Shown: one piece after another, positions 9,319 to 19,087 of the stretch
Position numbering within the stretch: position 1 is the stretch's first letter
Layout: each line of letters begins with the position of its first letter
Position numbers and translations under genes: made by a program
Assembly: GCF_030056735.1 (NCBI RefSeq)
Contig: NZ_JASHKN010000003.1
Location: 310,001-374,000, forward strand
Reading direction: 5' to 3'
Length of the DNA: 64,000 nt
DNA from: Rhodococcus sp. IEGM 1409
Lineage (GTDB): Bacteria > Actinomycetota > Actinomycetes > Mycobacteriales > Mycobacteriaceae
Notes under the pieces: generated by a model
The model's database searches: none
What the model was told of the DNA's origin: nothing
What the model saw: only the letters and a program-made list of their open reading frames with translations

Positions 9319-10448
9319 GCGGCCCAACTCTTGCGGACGTCATAGCCGTGCTGGAATCCGCCTATCCGCCTGCCCTGGCGGAATCGTGGGATTCGGTCGG
9401 CCTGGTCTGCGGCGACCCGGCCGACGCCGTGACGAGAGTGGTTTTCGCGGTGGATCCGACCGAGGCCGTCGTCGACGACGCCATCGCCTCCGGGGCCGAC
9501 CTTCTGGTTGTTCACCATCCATTGCTGTTGCGTGGGGTGGACACCGTCGGTGCTCACACCCCCAAGGGCGCGTTGGTCCACAAGCTCATCAAGGCAGGGT
9601 GTGCACTGTTCTCGGCGCACACCAATGCGGACTCCGCCGACCCCGGAGTATCCGACGCTCTGGCGCAGGCTCTGGGACTGACAGTGCTGCGCCCGATCGA
9701 ACCCAAGCCGACGCAGCCGCTCGACAAGTGGGTCGTCATGGTTCCGGTGGAGAATGCGTCGGTCGTGCAGGACGCACTTTTCGAGTCCGGGGCGGGACGG
9801 ATCGGTGACTACAGCCAGTGCAGCTGGACCGTCACGGGTACGGGTCAGTTCCTTCCGGCCGACGGTGCGAATCCGACGATCGGGATCGTCGGCGCTGTGG
9901 AGCAGGTTCGCGAGGCCCGTGTGGAAGTGATTGCCCCGCGCGGAAAGCGAAGCGCGGTGCTCGACGCATTGCGCGGCGCCCACCCGTACGAGGAACCGGC
10001 CTTCGACGTCTTCGAACTCGCTGCGTTCCCCAGCTCGCTCGGTCTGGGTCGGGTAGGTGAGCTCGAGCACCCCGAAACCTTGCGGGAGTTCACTGCGCGA
10101 GTGGCGCGCTCACTGCCCTCGACCGAATGGGGCGTTCGCGCTGCTGGAGATCCAGACGCGACCGTTCAAAGGGTGGCGGTCTGCGGCGGCTCCGGCGACT
10201 CGTATCTGGACGTGGTGGCGGCACTGGGCGCCGACGTCTACGTCACTGCGGACCTGCGGCATCATCCCGCGGACGAGCATCTTCGCGCCGGTGGCCCGGC
10301 ACTGGTCGACGTCGCACACTGGGCGAGCGAATACCCGTGGTGTGCGCAGGCGAAATCTGTGCTCGACGCCGCGTTTGCCGACAATCCGGGGTGGGAAAGC
10401 CGGGTTTCGACAATTCGCACCGATCCGTGGTGTTTGAGTGCGCATTAG
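9315..10448 (+). CDS. NIF3-like dinuclear metal center protein (Rv2230c-like, YbgI family)
   Basis: Protein of 377 residues of the NIF3/GTP cyclohydrolase I type 2-like family; its function is poorly known. Metal-binding motifs are visible: [23 protein letters not shown] and, near the C-terminus, [12 protein letters not shown] and DVAHWASE. The middle part holds a PII-like insert ([13 protein letters not shown]). The true start is GTG 9315, overlapping the cobC stop. It lies in an operon with the zinc-ribbon and RNase H genes downstream. Confidence 0.9.
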   Translation: MSGPTLADVIAVLESAYPPALAESWDSVGLVCGDPADAVTRVVFAVDPTEAVVDDAIASGADLLVVHHPLLLRGVDTVGAHTPKGALVHKLIKAGCALFSAHTNADSADPGVSDALAQALGLTVLRPIEPKPTQPLDKWVVMVPVENASVVQDALFESGAGRIGDYSQCSWTVTGTGQFLPADGANPTIGIVGAVEQVREARVEVIAPRGKRSAVLDALRGAHPYEEPAFDVFELAAFPSSLGLGRVGELEHPETLREFTARVARSLPSTEWGVRAAGDPDATVQRVAVCGGSGDSYLDVVAALGADVYVTADLRHHPADEHLRAGGPALVDVAHWASEYPWCAQAKSVLDAAFADNPGWESRVSTIRTDPWCLSAH

Positions 10449-10556
10449 TGCAGGGCTGTGCAAGGTACGGTTGCACGAACAATTCAAGAGCAGTTCTTCG
10501 AGAGCCGTCCTTCGCGAGCACTGCCGACATCGGACTTACAGCAGGAGTTATACAGC

Positions 10557-11294
10557 GTGAACGTCGAACCACAGGTGCAATCCAAGCTTCTCGACCTCGC
10601 CGGGGTGGATGCTGAGCTCACTCGGATCACCCACCGACGCGGAGCGCTTCCCGAGCAGCAGGAAGTCGAACGTCTCGAGGCCGAGCGAATCAGCCGTAAG
10701 GATGCGTCCGTAGCCGTCGAAATCCAGATCGACGACATCGATCGCGACATCCGCAAGCTCGAGGGCGAGGTCGACGCTGTTCGTCAGCGCGAGGATCGTG
10801 ACCGCACACTTTTGCAGAGCGGGTCGGTCGGGGCGAAGCAGCTCACCGAACTCGAACACGAACTCGGCAGCCTGGTTCGGCGCCAAGGACTCCTCGAAGA
10901 CGAGTTGCTCGAAGTGATGGAGCAGCGTGAGGCGTTGCAGGCCGATCACGACCACGCCGGTGCCCAGCTGTCCCAGGCCGAAGAAGAACTGATCGACGCC
11001 AAGCGCCGCCGCGACGATGCCGTCGCTGATCTGGACAAGGCACAGGAGCGTTGCGCCGCCGATCGTGAACGACTCGTCGGCGAATTCCCCGCCGATTTCC
11101 TTGCGGTGTACGAGAAGCAGCGCAGCCTGGGCGGACCGGGCGCAGCGCTTCTGCAGGCCCGCCGATGTGGCGCTTGCCGGATCGAGATCGACCGCGGTGA
11201 GATCTCCCGAATCGCCGCGACGCCGGCCGACGTCGTCGTTCGTTGCCCTGAGTGCAGTGCAATCATGGTGCGTACCAAGGAGTCCGGTCTGTGA
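10557..11294 (+). CDS. Coiled-coil zinc-ribbon protein (Rv2229c-like)
   Basis: Protein of 245 residues. Residues roughly 20-180 form a long charged coiled coil (EQQEVERLEAERISRKDASV, QLTELEHELGSLVRRQGLLE). A C-terminal zinc ribbon is built from CGAC and CPEC, about 30 residues apart. It belongs to the C4-type zinc ribbon family found in most actinobacteria and proposed to bind nucleic acid. GTG at 10557 has GCAGGAG upstream. Its stop overlaps the GTG of the RNase H fusion, which suggests a shared role in RNA metabolism. Confidence 0.88.
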   Translation: MNVEPQVQSKLLDLAGVDAELTRITHRRGALPEQQEVERLEAERISRKDASVAVEIQIDDIDRDIRKLEGEVDAVRQREDRDRTLLQSGSVGAKQLTELEHELGSLVRRQGLLEDELLEVMEQREALQADHDHAGAQLSQAEEELIDAKRRRDDAVADLDKAQERCAADRERLVGEFPADFLAVYEKQRSLGGPGAALLQARRCGACRIEIDRGEISRIAATPADVVVRCPECSAIMVRTKESGL

Positions 11295-12433
11295 GTCTCT
11301 CGCAGGTCATCGTCGAGGCCGACGGTGGATCGCGGGGTAATCCCGGTCCGGCGGGCTACGGAGCCGTGGTGTTCGACGCCTCTCGCTCGGTGTTGGCCGA
11401 ACGCAAGGAGAGCATTGGTATTGCGACCAACAACGTCGCCGAGTACCGCGGACTGATCGCAGGGTTGACCGCTGCCGGTGAACTCGGTGCGTCGACGGTC
11501 GACGTCCGCATGGACTCCAAGTTGGTCGTCGAGCAGATGTCCGGGCGCTGGAAGGTCAAGCACCCGGACATGATTCCGCTGCAGCGACGCGCGGCCGAGT
11601 TGGCCACGCAGTTCTCGCGAGTGACCTACGCGTGGATTCCGCGCGGCGAGAATTCTCATGCCGACCGTCTCGCCAATGAGGCGATGGACGCTGCTGCCGG
11701 TATCGAATCCGCGCCAGTCGCACCTTCTGCACCCGCCGCACCTGTTGCACCGGCCGCCCCGTCCGAGGAGACGTCGGAGCCGCAGATCGCCGGCTCGCCG
11801 GGATGGATCGCTACTACCGGCAAGCCCACACGATTGTTGTTGCTTCGTCACGGCCAGACAGCGATGTCGGTCGATCGTCGCTACTCCGGTCGCGGCAATC
11901 CGGAGCTCACGGAACTGGGCCGAGCGCAGGCCGCCGGCGCTGCCGGACGCTTCGGAAACCGCGGCGGTATCGACGCCATTGTCTGCTCACCTCTCGGCAG
12001 AACCCGCGAGACGGCAGAGACATCGGCCCGCGTGCTTGGCCTACCCGTCGTCGAGCACAAGGGATTGATCGAAACCGATTTCGGCGACTGGGACGGACTC
12101 ACGTTCCGCGAGGCAGCCGAGCGTGACCCGGAGCTGCATCGTGAATGGCTCTCGGACACTTCGGTGCGTCCCCCCGGCGGCGAGAGCTTCGACGAGGTTC
12201 GAGAACGAGTCGTCGCCGCGCGCGACGACCTGATCTCAACCTACGGCGGCGCAACGCTGTTGGTCGTCTCTCACGTCACCCCGATCAAGACTTTGGTGCA
12301 GTTGGCTCTCGATGCCGGGCCGTCGTTGCTGTACCGGTTGCATCTGGATCTGGCGTCGCTGAGTATCACCGAGTTCTATCCCGACGGGGGAGCATCGGTG
12401 CGGTTGGTCAACGACACGTCACATCTTCGCTGA
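11291..12433 (+). CDS. Bifunctional RNase HI / histidine phosphatase (Rv2228c-like)
   Basis: A 380-residue fusion. Residues about 1-135 are an RNase HI domain (VEADGGSRGNPGPAGYGAVV, NNVAEYRGLIAGL with the catalytic Glu, MDSKLVVEQMSGRWKVKH, ENSHADRLANEAMD). An Ala/Pro-rich linker follows, and residues about 180-380 are a histidine phosphatase domain (LLLRHGQTAMSVDRRYSGRG, VVSHVTPIKTL). The mycobacterial homologue hydrolyses RNA in RNA-DNA hybrids and has alpha-ribazole phosphatase activity, linking it to CobD and CobC nearby. GTG start overlaps the preceding stop. Confidence 0.93.
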   Translation: MSLSQVIVEADGGSRGNPGPAGYGAVVFDASRSVLAERKESIGIATNNVAEYRGLIAGLTAAGELGASTVDVRMDSKLVVEQMSGRWKVKHPDMIPLQRRAAELATQFSRVTYAWIPRGENSHADRLANEAMDAAAGIESAPVAPSAPAAPVAPAAPSEETSEPQIAGSPGWIATTGKPTRLLLLRHGQTAMSVDRRYSGRGNPELTELGRAQAAGAAGRFGNRGGIDAIVCSPLGRTRETAETSARVLGLPVVEHKGLIETDFGDWDGLTFREAAERDPELHREWLSDTSVRPPGGESFDEVRERVVAARDDLISTYGGATLLVVSHVTPIKTLVQLALDAGPSLLYRLHLDLASLSITEFYPDGGASVRLVNDTSHLR

Positions 12434-12444
12434 AGGAGCCCCTA

Positions 12445-12458
12445 CGGCTGATCAGCCG
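12445..12458. terminator. 14-bp perfect palindrome between convergent genes
   Basis: CGGCTGATCAGCCG lies in the 29-base gap between the RNase H fusion and the convergent transporter gene. It can fold as a hairpin from either strand but has no T tract, so a bidirectional terminator role is tentative. Confidence 0.4.
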
Positions 12459-12462
12459 CTGA

Positions 12463-13698
12463 TCAGATCACCAACCACAGGGCACTCACCGCAGCGAGCA
12501 GCGTCAGCGGCGTCGTGATGACCCCGAGGAGCGTGAATGTCGCCAGCGTGGGCTGTGCACCCGCGCTGGTGGCAACTCGTCGCCAGAGCATCGTCGCGAG
12601 AGAACCGACGTAGGTGAGGTTGGGGCCGAGGTTGACGCCGATCAACATCGCCAGCACCAGGCCCGGAGGTGCGGTCGTCCCGAGCGCCGCGATCATCAGC
12701 AGCGTTGCCGGCAGGTTGTTGACGAGGTTGGATGCGACCGCGGCAACTGTGGCGACAAAAAGTAGTGAGCCGTAGCTGGTGTCGCCTGGCAGGATCTGCG
12801 CAATCCATTCGCCCACGGGCCCGTTCGCGACTCCGGCGACGACGATTCCGAGAACGAGGACAAACGCGCAGAACCAGAGGTCGGCAGCGTAGATCATCTT
12901 GGCGGCGGTCGTACGGTGCCGTGCCAGAGCGATCGCTCCCAGAACACTTGCACCCACCACAGCGATCCAGGCGGGTTCGATCCCGAAGAAACCCGAAACC
13001 GCGAAACCGAGAAGCGTCATAGCGATCACCGTCAGCGGCAGAATCGGCGCGGGCGAGGAACTCTTACGTGCCGCTGGCTCTGTGTTTTCCGAGCGGACGA
13101 GTTCGGATCGGAAGAACAGTCGGAAGATCAGATATTCGACAGCGATCGTCACGACCCACGGCAACGCCATCAACGCGGTGAAGTGCAAGAACGTCAAACC
13201 TGTTGCAGCAAAAGCGATGAGGTTGGTCAGGTTGGACACCGGCAGCAGGGTCGACGCCGAATTCGACAGGTGCGCACTGGCATAGGAATGCGGCCGGGGA
13301 CTTGCTCCGATGGATCGTGCGGCCGCGATCACCGCGGGTGTCAGCAGCACGACGGTGGCGTCGAGGCTCAGGACCGCCGTGGTCAGGGCAGCGGCGCCGA
13401 ACACATAGATCAGCAGCCGATGCGGATCGGCGAGGGATCGTTGCTGCAGGATCTGGCTGACCCAGCGGAAGACGCCGAGAGCGTCCGCGGCATGAGCGAG
13501 AACCAGCACGGCAACCAGAAACACGACGGTAGGCGCCATGCTCGTCAGTTCTTCGCGGGCTTCTTCGAGAGTGACGACACCGGTCAGGAGCACGATCACG
13601 GCCGCCGGCCCGGCAACGGTGATTTCGGGAAGTCCGCGTGGACGCACTATCGCAAAGACGAGGACGGCGGCGACGAGCAGGATAGGAAGAAGAGTCAC
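12463..13698 (-). CDS. SLC13/ArsB-type ion transporter permease
   Basis: Polytopic inner-membrane protein of 411 residues with about eleven hydrophobic segments (for example TVVFLVAVLVLAHAADALGV). The internally repeated signatures TAVLSLDATVVLLTPAVIAA and SNLVNNLPATLLMIAA, plus LLPVSNLTNLIAFA, are characteristic of the ArsB/NhaD/SLC13 superfamily. The substrate cannot be read from sequence: arsenite, citrate or Na+/H+ exchange are all possible, and no ars genes are nearby. ATG at 13698. Confidence 0.82.
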   Translation of the reverse strand: MTLLPILLVAAVLVFAIVRPRGLPEITVAGPAAVIVLLTGVVTLEEAREELTSMAPTVVFLVAVLVLAHAADALGVFRWVSQILQQRSLADPHRLLIYVFGAAALTTAVLSLDATVVLLTPAVIAAARSIGASPRPHSYASAHLSNSASTLLPVSNLTNLIAFAATGLTFLHFTALMALPWVVTIAVEYLIFRLFFRSELVRSENTEPAARKSSSPAPILPLTVIAMTLLGFAVSGFFGIEPAWIAVVGASVLGAIALARHRTTAAKMIYAADLWFCAFVLVLGIVVAGVANGPVGEWIAQILPGDTSYGSLLFVATVAAVASNLVNNLPATLLMIAALGTTAPPGLVLAMLIGVNLGPNLTYVGSLATMLWRRVATSAGAQPTLATFTLLGVITTPLTLLAAVSALWLVI

Positions 13699-13726
13699 GC
13701 GTTTGTGCTCCGCGTCGGGGCGACCG

Positions 13727-14254
13727 TCATTTGAGCAGTTTGTAGAGCGTGTTCAGGTTTCGGGTTGTCGTGAACACCTTGAACTTCGGTTTTCCGGTGT
13801 TCTTGCCGAACGCGCTCTTGACAGTCTGGCCCTTCTCGACCTCCCAATACAGGACCCCGTCGCCGGCCGCGACTCGTTCGACCGAGGCATCGAGTTGCGC
13901 TGCCGCAGCGCTCAATTCCTCGAGCACTGCAGGCTCGGAGGCAACCATCGCATAAGCATGCCAACCTTCGCGTTCGCGGTCGAACGGATAGTTGTCCACG
14001 ATCGCCTGCAGCGCCGGAATGTCGAGGACGAATACCCAAGCCTCGTAGCCGAACTCACGGGCCAGGGCGGATTCGATCTGCTTCTTCAACGAAGGTATGT
14101 CGGTGCTCGGACTGTCGAACAGAACGTTGCCGGAGGCCAGGACGGTTTTCACGCCTTCGAACCCGAGGTCAGCGAAGACTCTCGACAGGTCCACCATCTT
14201 GATGTTGATGCCGCCCACGTTGATACCGCGAAGCAGGGCCACGTACCGAGTCAT
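13727..14254 (-). CDS. DUF1697 family protein
   Basis: Protein of about 175 residues that begins MTRYVALLRGINVGGINIKM, the hallmark of DUF1697, followed by ADLGFEGVKTVLASGNVLF. It ends in KPKFKVFTTTRNLNTLYKLLK. Function unknown. The start near 14254 is fixed by the family N-terminus; upstream in-frame sequence is RNase P RNA read backwards. It is divergent from rnpB with about 47 bases between. Confidence 0.88.
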   Translation of the reverse strand: MTRYVALLRGINVGGINIKMVDLSRVFADLGFEGVKTVLASGNVLFDSPSTDIPSLKKQIESALAREFGYEAWVFVLDIPALQAIVDNYPFDREREGWHAYAMVASEPAVLEELSAAAAQLDASVERVAAGDGVLYWEVEKGQTVKSAFGKNTGKPKFKVFTTTRNLNTLYKLLK

Positions 14255-14301
14255 AAGGTGACCATAGTGCCGGCCACCGACAGGCGCCCGGTAGCATACG
14301 G

Positions 14302-14726
<425 letters not shown>

Positions 14727-14748
14727 GCGATCTGCACAGTGAGAAAAA

Positions 14749-14784
14749 GAAGACCCCCACCGGATCGGTGGGGGTCTTCTTTTG
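14749..14784. terminator. Strong bidirectional terminator after rnpB
   Basis: A 14-base perfect stem (GAAGACCCCCACCG with CGGTGGGGGTCTTC), loop GAT, a T4 run on the + strand and an A-rich stretch on the other side. It can end rnpB from the left and the small minus-strand gene from the right. Confidence 0.9.
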
Positions 14785-14795
14785 TTCGAAAGCTG

Positions 14796-14888
14796 TCAGA
14801 CAGGCTTGATGACCAGCAGCGTAGCCCAGTACGTTGCCGCGTCATGGCCCATGAGCGGGAGGAGGTAATCGTAAAGAATTGCGGACAT
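14796..14888 (-). CDS. Small hydrophobic protein, 30 aa
   Basis: Reading ATG at 14888 to TGA at 14796 gives a 30-residue peptide that starts MSAILYDYLLPLMGHDAATY and ends with a hydrophobic run and KPV. GGAG lies six bases before the ATG, and the gene ends eleven bases before the bidirectional terminator. The central and C-terminal parts could span or lie on a membrane. I do not recognise a family. Small size makes the call uncertain, but ribosome site, composition and terminator placement agree. Confidence 0.5.
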   Translation of the reverse strand: MSAILYDYLLPLMGHDAATYWATLLVIKPV

Positions 14889-15042
14889 GCGCACTCCATT
14901 TTCTGTTCGTAGCTTGTGTTGGGCATTCAAGCAGAACTCACCGTTCGAATGTCCGGTTCTCACCTGCCAGGCCAAGTAGAAAGAATATCAGTCTCACAGC
15001 GATCTACAAGCTTCTATCTCACTCTGATGTCACACTGTGGAT

Positions 15043-15228
15043 ATGACTGATGAAGATCGACTCTGGTACTTCGACGTGTCCGACGGGTCCGTCACGCAGG
15101 GAAAGGGTGCGTCCTCGCTGACGAGGATGGGGCCGTACCCTGATCGGGACTCTGCCGAGCACGCATTGAAGATCGCTGCCGAACGCAACAAGGCGGCCGA
15201 TCGGGCAGACGAAGACTGGAACAACTGA
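15043..15228 (+). CDS. Small conserved actinobacterial protein, 61 aa
   Basis: MTDEDRLWYFDVSDGSVTQG followed by RMGPYPDRDSAEHALKIA. This short protein type, with a DLWYFDxxxGxVxQG opening and a helix of EHAL/ERN residues, is common in actinobacteria and sometimes described as SPOR-like; its function is unknown. It ends DEDWNN, typical of the group. ATG 15043 is preferred over an in-frame GTG six bases upstream. Confidence 0.75.
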   Translation: MTDEDRLWYFDVSDGSVTQGKGASSLTRMGPYPDRDSAEHALKIAAERNKAADRADEDWNN

Positions 15229-15276
15229 GACTTGGAACCACTGGGACTTGGGACCACTGGGACTTGGAACCACTGG
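15229..15276. repeat. Three tandem 16-bp repeats
   Basis: GACTTGGAACCACTGG repeated at 15229, 15245 (one base changed) and 15261, beginning right at the stop of the 61-aa gene and ending 47 bases before the ribonuclease start. The end of the upstream gene (GACTGGAACAACTGA) resembles the unit, so the array may have grown from it. Confidence 0.85.
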
Positions 15277-15322
15277 GACCGGTACAGCTGCTACACCGGC
15301 CCGAACCGATCATGGAGGACGC

Positions 15323-16747
15323 GTGCCCGCAAGTCGAATGATGGTGCAGGGAATCGACTTCGGAGTGGTTCGGGCGGAGTTCGACCTGCCAGGAGCATTC
15401 TCGGCCCCGGCGCAAGCCGAAGCCGAGAATGCCGTAGATCGTGTCGGTGACGGGCGTGTCGACGAAACGGCAATTGCCTTCGTGACCATCGACCCGCCCG
15501 GATCGATGGATCTCGACCAGGCAGTGCACATCGAGAAGACTTCGACGGGTTTTGTGGTGCACTACGCGATCGCGGATGTCGCGGCGGTAGTGACGCCGGG
15601 CGGCGCTCTCGACATCGAAACACGCAAGCGGGGCCAAACTTTCTATCTCCCGGACGGTTCCGTTCCGCTGCATCCTCGTGCGTTGTCCGAGGGTTCGGCG
15701 AGTCTGCTGCCGGACGTGGTTCGCCCCGCCGCGCTGTGGCGTATCGAACTCGACCCACAGGCCGAGCCGACGTCGTGGCAGGTGAGACGCGCGTTGGTGA
15801 AGTCGGTGGCACGTCTGGACTATTCGACCGTGCAACGTGACGCCGGCGCGGGAACCTTGCATCCGTCGATCACGGCATTGCCGGAGTTCGGCCGTCTCCG
15901 TAGTGCCTCCGCGATTGCCAGGGGAGCCATCGAGCTGAAATTGCCCGAGCAGTCAGTGGTTCGGGAGCAGCCCGAGGACGAGTCTTCGGGCCGCTGGCGG
16001 ATCGAGTTGGAGCCACGCACCGAAGCTGACGACTGGAACGCAGAAGTCTCGCTGCTCACGGGGATGTGTGCCGGACGCATGATGATCGACGCAGGTATCG
16101 GGTTGCTTCGCACCCTTCCTCCGGCCGAGACGTCTGCCGTGCAGACCCTGCGGAGAACTGCAGTGGCGCTGGGTATCATGTGGCCGGAGGGGCAAAACGT
16201 CGGGCAGATTCTTGCCGGCCTCGATTCCAGCGAGCCGTCGACGATGGCCCTTATGTCGGTTGCGCCGTCGTTGCTACGCGGCGCAGACTACGCGGCCTTC
16301 GACGGCCGACTGCCGGAGTTGACGGTGCATGCGGGGATCGGAGCGCCCTACGCTCACGTGACGGCTCCGCTGCGCCGCTTGTCCGATCGTTTCAGCACCG
16401 AGGTGTGTCTGGCGATTACAGCTGGTACACCGGTACCGGAATGGGTGCGCAACGCCCTTCCCGAGTTGCCCGACATCATGAGTGGATCCGATTCACTGGC
16501 TAACAAGGTCGACCGCGCGTGCATCGATCTGACCGAGTCCACCTTGCTCGACGGCCGGGTCGGCGAGGTTTTCGACGCGGTAGTGATGCGCGCCAAGGAC
16601 GGAAAGCGGTCGGCGGAAGTATTTGTCCCGTCGGTCGCGGTGATCGCGAAATGCGTCGGAACGCCCGACGACGGTGAGCGTGCAAAGGTGCGGCTCACCG
16701 CCGTCGACACCGTCAAACGGACGGTGGAATTCACGTTCCCGGCGTAG
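15323..16747 (+). CDS. RNB-domain ribonuclease (RNase II/R type)
   Basis: 3'-5' exoribonuclease of 474 residues. The RNB catalytic signature is seen at AFVTIDPPGSMDLDQAVHIE, where the Asp cluster binds Mg2+, with VHYAIADVAAVV and PLHPRALSEGSASLLPD after it. APYAHVTAPLRRLSDRFSTE is the conserved RNB C-terminal motif. No obvious cold-shock or S1 domain is visible, so it is a short stand-alone RNB form. GTG 15323 is preceded by GGAGG; ATG at 15338 is an alternative. Convergent with the iminopeptidase gene, four bases apart. Confidence 0.9.
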   Translation: MPASRMMVQGIDFGVVRAEFDLPGAFSAPAQAEAENAVDRVGDGRVDETAIAFVTIDPPGSMDLDQAVHIEKTSTGFVVHYAIADVAAVVTPGGALDIETRKRGQTFYLPDGSVPLHPRALSEGSASLLPDVVRPAALWRIELDPQAEPTSWQVRRALVKSVARLDYSTVQRDAGAGTLHPSITALPEFGRLRSASAIARGAIELKLPEQSVVREQPEDESSGRWRIELEPRTEADDWNAEVSLLTGMCAGRMMIDAGIGLLRTLPPAETSAVQTLRRTAVALGIMWPEGQNVGQILAGLDSSEPSTMALMSVAPSLLRGADYAAFDGRLPELTVHAGIGAPYAHVTAPLRRLSDRFSTEVCLAITAGTPVPEWVRNALPELPDIMSGSDSLANKVDRACIDLTESTLLDGRVGEVFDAVVMRAKDGKRSAEVFVPSVAVIAKCVGTPDDGERAKVRLTAVDTVKRTVEFTFPA

Positions 16748-16751
16748 GGAG

Positions 16752-17735
16752 CTACCGGTAAGAATCGGTGGCTTCAACCAGGTGATGCACGATGCCGGGC
16801 TCCATGGCGGAGTGTCCGGCGTCGTCGACGATCACGAGCTTGGATTCGGGCCATGCCTTGTGCAGCGCCCAGGCGCTGGTGGCCGGGCAGACGACGTCGT
16901 AGCGGCCCTGGACGATCGTCCCCGGAATGCCCTGTAGTGCGGAGCTTTTGCGTAGGAGTTGGTTCTCGTCGAAGAACCCGCCGTTGACGAAGTAGTGGTT
17001 CTCGATGCGGGCGAAGGCCAAGGCGAACCTGGTCTCGGAGTTCTGTTCGATCTTGTCGGCCTGTGGGTACAGGTAGCTTGTCGATCCTTCCCAGGCCGAC
17101 CAGGCGATGGCTGCCCGGGCCGCGACGTCGTGGTCTTCGGAATGGAGCAGTTGGTGATAGACCGCGACGAGGTCTTCGCCGCGCTGCGCCTCGGGCACGG
17201 GTTCGAGGAATTTGTCCCAGCGCTCCGGGAAGATGTTTCCCGCGCCGCCGTTGTAATACCAGTCGATCTCGCTGCGACGCAGGAGGAAGATCCCGCGCAG
17301 AACCAGTTCGGTGACTCGCGTGGGAAACGCCTCGGCGTAGGCGATGGACAGTGTGGAACCCCAGGATCCGCCAAAGACCATCCATTTGCCGATCGAAAGA
17401 TGTTCGCGCAGCGCTTCGATGTCGGCCAGGAGTTTGCCCGTCGTGTTCACCGACAGATCGGCGCCGTCGGCTACGTGCGGGGTGGATCGACCGCAGCCGC
17501 GCTGGTCGAGCAGAACGATGCGGTAGGCGGCCGGATCGAAGAATTGCCGCACCGCCGGTTGTGCACCGCCACCGGGGCCGCCGTGTAGGAATACCACCGG
17601 CTTGCCGTCAGGATTTCCGCTGACTTCCCAGTACATGCTCTGGCCGTCACCGACGTCGAGGAAGCCGGTGACGAAAGGCTCGATCGGGGGATAGAGGCTG
17701 CGAAGAGCAGATTGCTGTGCTGATGTTTCGGTCAT
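16752..17735 (-). CDS. pip: Proline iminopeptidase
   Basis: Cytosolic serine peptidase of the alpha/beta-hydrolase fold (family S33) that removes N-terminal proline. It has 327 residues. VVFLHGGPGGGAQP forms the oxyanion region, the nucleophile motif is FGGSWGSTLSIAYAE, LDQRGCGRSTPH is family-typical, and the catalytic His is in DDAGHSAMEPG. IVQGRYDVVCPATSAW holds the Asp. Its ATG overlaps the stop of the upstream lipoprotein gene (ATGA). Confidence 0.93.
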   Translation of the reverse strand: MTETSAQQSALRSLYPPIEPFVTGFLDVGDGQSMYWEVSGNPDGKPVVFLHGGPGGGAQPAVRQFFDPAAYRIVLLDQRGCGRSTPHVADGADLSVNTTGKLLADIEALREHLSIGKWMVFGGSWGSTLSIAYAEAFPTRVTELVLRGIFLLRRSEIDWYYNGGAGNIFPERWDKFLEPVPEAQRGEDLVAVYHQLLHSEDHDVAARAAIAWSAWEGSTSYLYPQADKIEQNSETRFALAFARIENHYFVNGGFFDENQLLRKSSALQGIPGTIVQGRYDVVCPATSAWALHKAWPESKLVIVDDAGHSAMEPGIVHHLVEATDSYR

Positions 17736-18175
17736 CAGAAGCCCACCAGGCCGGAGGCGAGATCGGGGATCTCGAGTGCGGAAATCGCGCCGCCCCGGAC
17801 GTCGGGGCACGCGGTCGAGGTTGCTGCGTCGATGCTTTCGCGGTTCTGGGCGAGATCGAGCAGGTTGATGCCGTTCTGCGTCGCCCACGTGATGACGATC
17901 GTGTTCAGTCCGCCCTTCCCGAGCGTCGGGGTGACGGTACGCCAGTTCTGCAGCTGCCCTTCCATATCCGAGCACAATTGCTGGACCTGAGCGTCGCTGA
18001 AGGTAGTGCCGGACGCGGACGTTGTTGCCGGCGCCGTCGTGGTGGAACTCGCGGGCGTCGTGCTGCTGGGCGCGGGAGAGTTGGTGGACCCTCCCGCGCA
18101 TCCGCTCAGCACCGTGACGAGAGCTGCCGCGCCGACTACAGCTGCGGCAGTAGAACTTCGACGGTTACCGATCAT
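17735..18175 (-). CDS. Small secreted lipoprotein
   Basis: Predicted 146-residue lipoprotein of unknown role. A basic start is followed by AAAVVGAAALVTVLSGCAGG with a good lipobox (LSGC), then a Ser/Thr/Pro-rich linker and a globular part with two cysteines (LCSDMEGQ and TACPDVRGG) that could form a disulfide. ATG 18175 has AGGGG upstream; an in-frame GTG nine bases earlier is possible. Translation is coupled to pip. Confidence 0.7.
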   Translation of the reverse strand: MIGNRRSSTAAAVVGAAALVTVLSGCAGGSTNSPAPSSTTPASSTTTAPATTSASGTTFSDAQVQQLCSDMEGQLQNWRTVTPTLGKGGLNTIVITWATQNGINLLDLAQNRESIDAATSTACPDVRGGAISALEIPDLASGLVGF

Positions 18176-18226
18176 TGAACGCACCCCTGGCTGGTTGAGA
18201 GACAGGCGGCGTTCGCCGGTCTCGGA

Positions 18227-19087
18227 TCAGAAACTGTGTTCTGCGGCCGGGAATGCGCCTGTGCGAACTTCTGACGCATAGGCTGCGGCTGCGGAACGCA
18301 GTTCGTCACCGACGTTACCGAAACGCTTGACGAACTTAGCCGTCTTACCGCTCGTGTAACCCGCCATGTCCTGCCAGACGAGTACCTGAGCGTCGCATTC
18401 GGAACCAGCCCCGATGCCGACGGTGGGGATGGTGAGTTTGCGGCTGACCTGGCCCGCGATCTCGGCCGGGACCATTTCCATGACGACGGAGAACGCCCCA
18501 GCTTCCTGGACTGCAATGGCGTCCGCCACAAGCTGCTCGGCCGTGTCGCCGCGTCCCTGGACACGGAAACCGCCGAGCGAGTTCACACTCTGCGGGGTGA
18601 ATCCGACGTGAGCCATGACGGGGATGCCGGCTGAGGTGATAGCCGCGATCTGCTTGGTCATCCGTTCGCCGCCCTCGAGCTTGACGGCGTGTGCGAGGCC
18701 TTCCTTCATGAATCGCGTCGCAGTCGCCAGGGCTTGCTCGGCAGAACCTTCGTACGTGCCGAACGGGAGATCGGCGACGACGAGTGCGTGCGGGGCGCCG
18801 CGAACGACGCCGCGTACGAGCGGGAGCAGTTCGTCGACGGTGATCGGCACGGTGGTGTCGTAGCCGTAGACGACGTTGGCGGCCGAGTCGCCGACGAGCA
18901 GAACCGGGATGCCTGCGTCTTCGAAGATGCGTGCCGTTGAGTAGTCGTAGGCGGTGAGCATCGACCAGCGTTCACCGTTCTGCTTCATCTCGGCGAGGTG
19001 GTGAATGCGCGTCTTGCGCTTGGGTGCATCGGTCGCGCTTGCAGTGGGTACAGAAGTTGCAGAACCGTAGAGAGGTGTTTCGGACAT
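18227..19087 (-). CDS. panB: 3-methyl-2-oxobutanoate hydroxymethyltransferase PanB
   Basis: First enzyme of pantothenate synthesis; it transfers a hydroxymethyl group from methylene-THF to 2-oxoisovalerate. It has 286 residues. [18 protein letters not shown] and [19 protein letters not shown] carry the Mg2+-binding Asp residues, VKLEGGERM the Lys/Glu pair, and [19 protein letters not shown] and [20 protein letters not shown] are family motifs. AAAGGGACAACG precedes the ATG at 19087. Same position as Rv2225. Confidence 0.95.
   Translation of the reverse strand: MSETPLYGSATSVPTASATDAPKRKTRIHHLAEMKQNGERWSMLTAYDYSTARIFEDAGIPVLLVGDSAANVVYGYDTTVPITVDELLPLVRGVVRGAPHALVVADLPFGTYEGSAEQALATATRFMKEGLAHAVKLEGGERMTKQIAAITSAGIPVMAHVGFTPQSVNSLGGFRVQGRGDTAEQLVADAIAVQEAGAFSVVMEMVPAEIAGQVSRKLTIPTVGIGAGSECDAQVLVWQDMAGYTSGKTAKFVKRFGNVGDELRSAAAAYASEVRTGAFPAAEHSF

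Noticed and set aside
17736-18101. N-terminal extension of the proline iminopeptidase frame
   Set aside because: The extension is Arg/His-rich shadow sequence of the lipoprotein gene; the peptidase starts at 17735.
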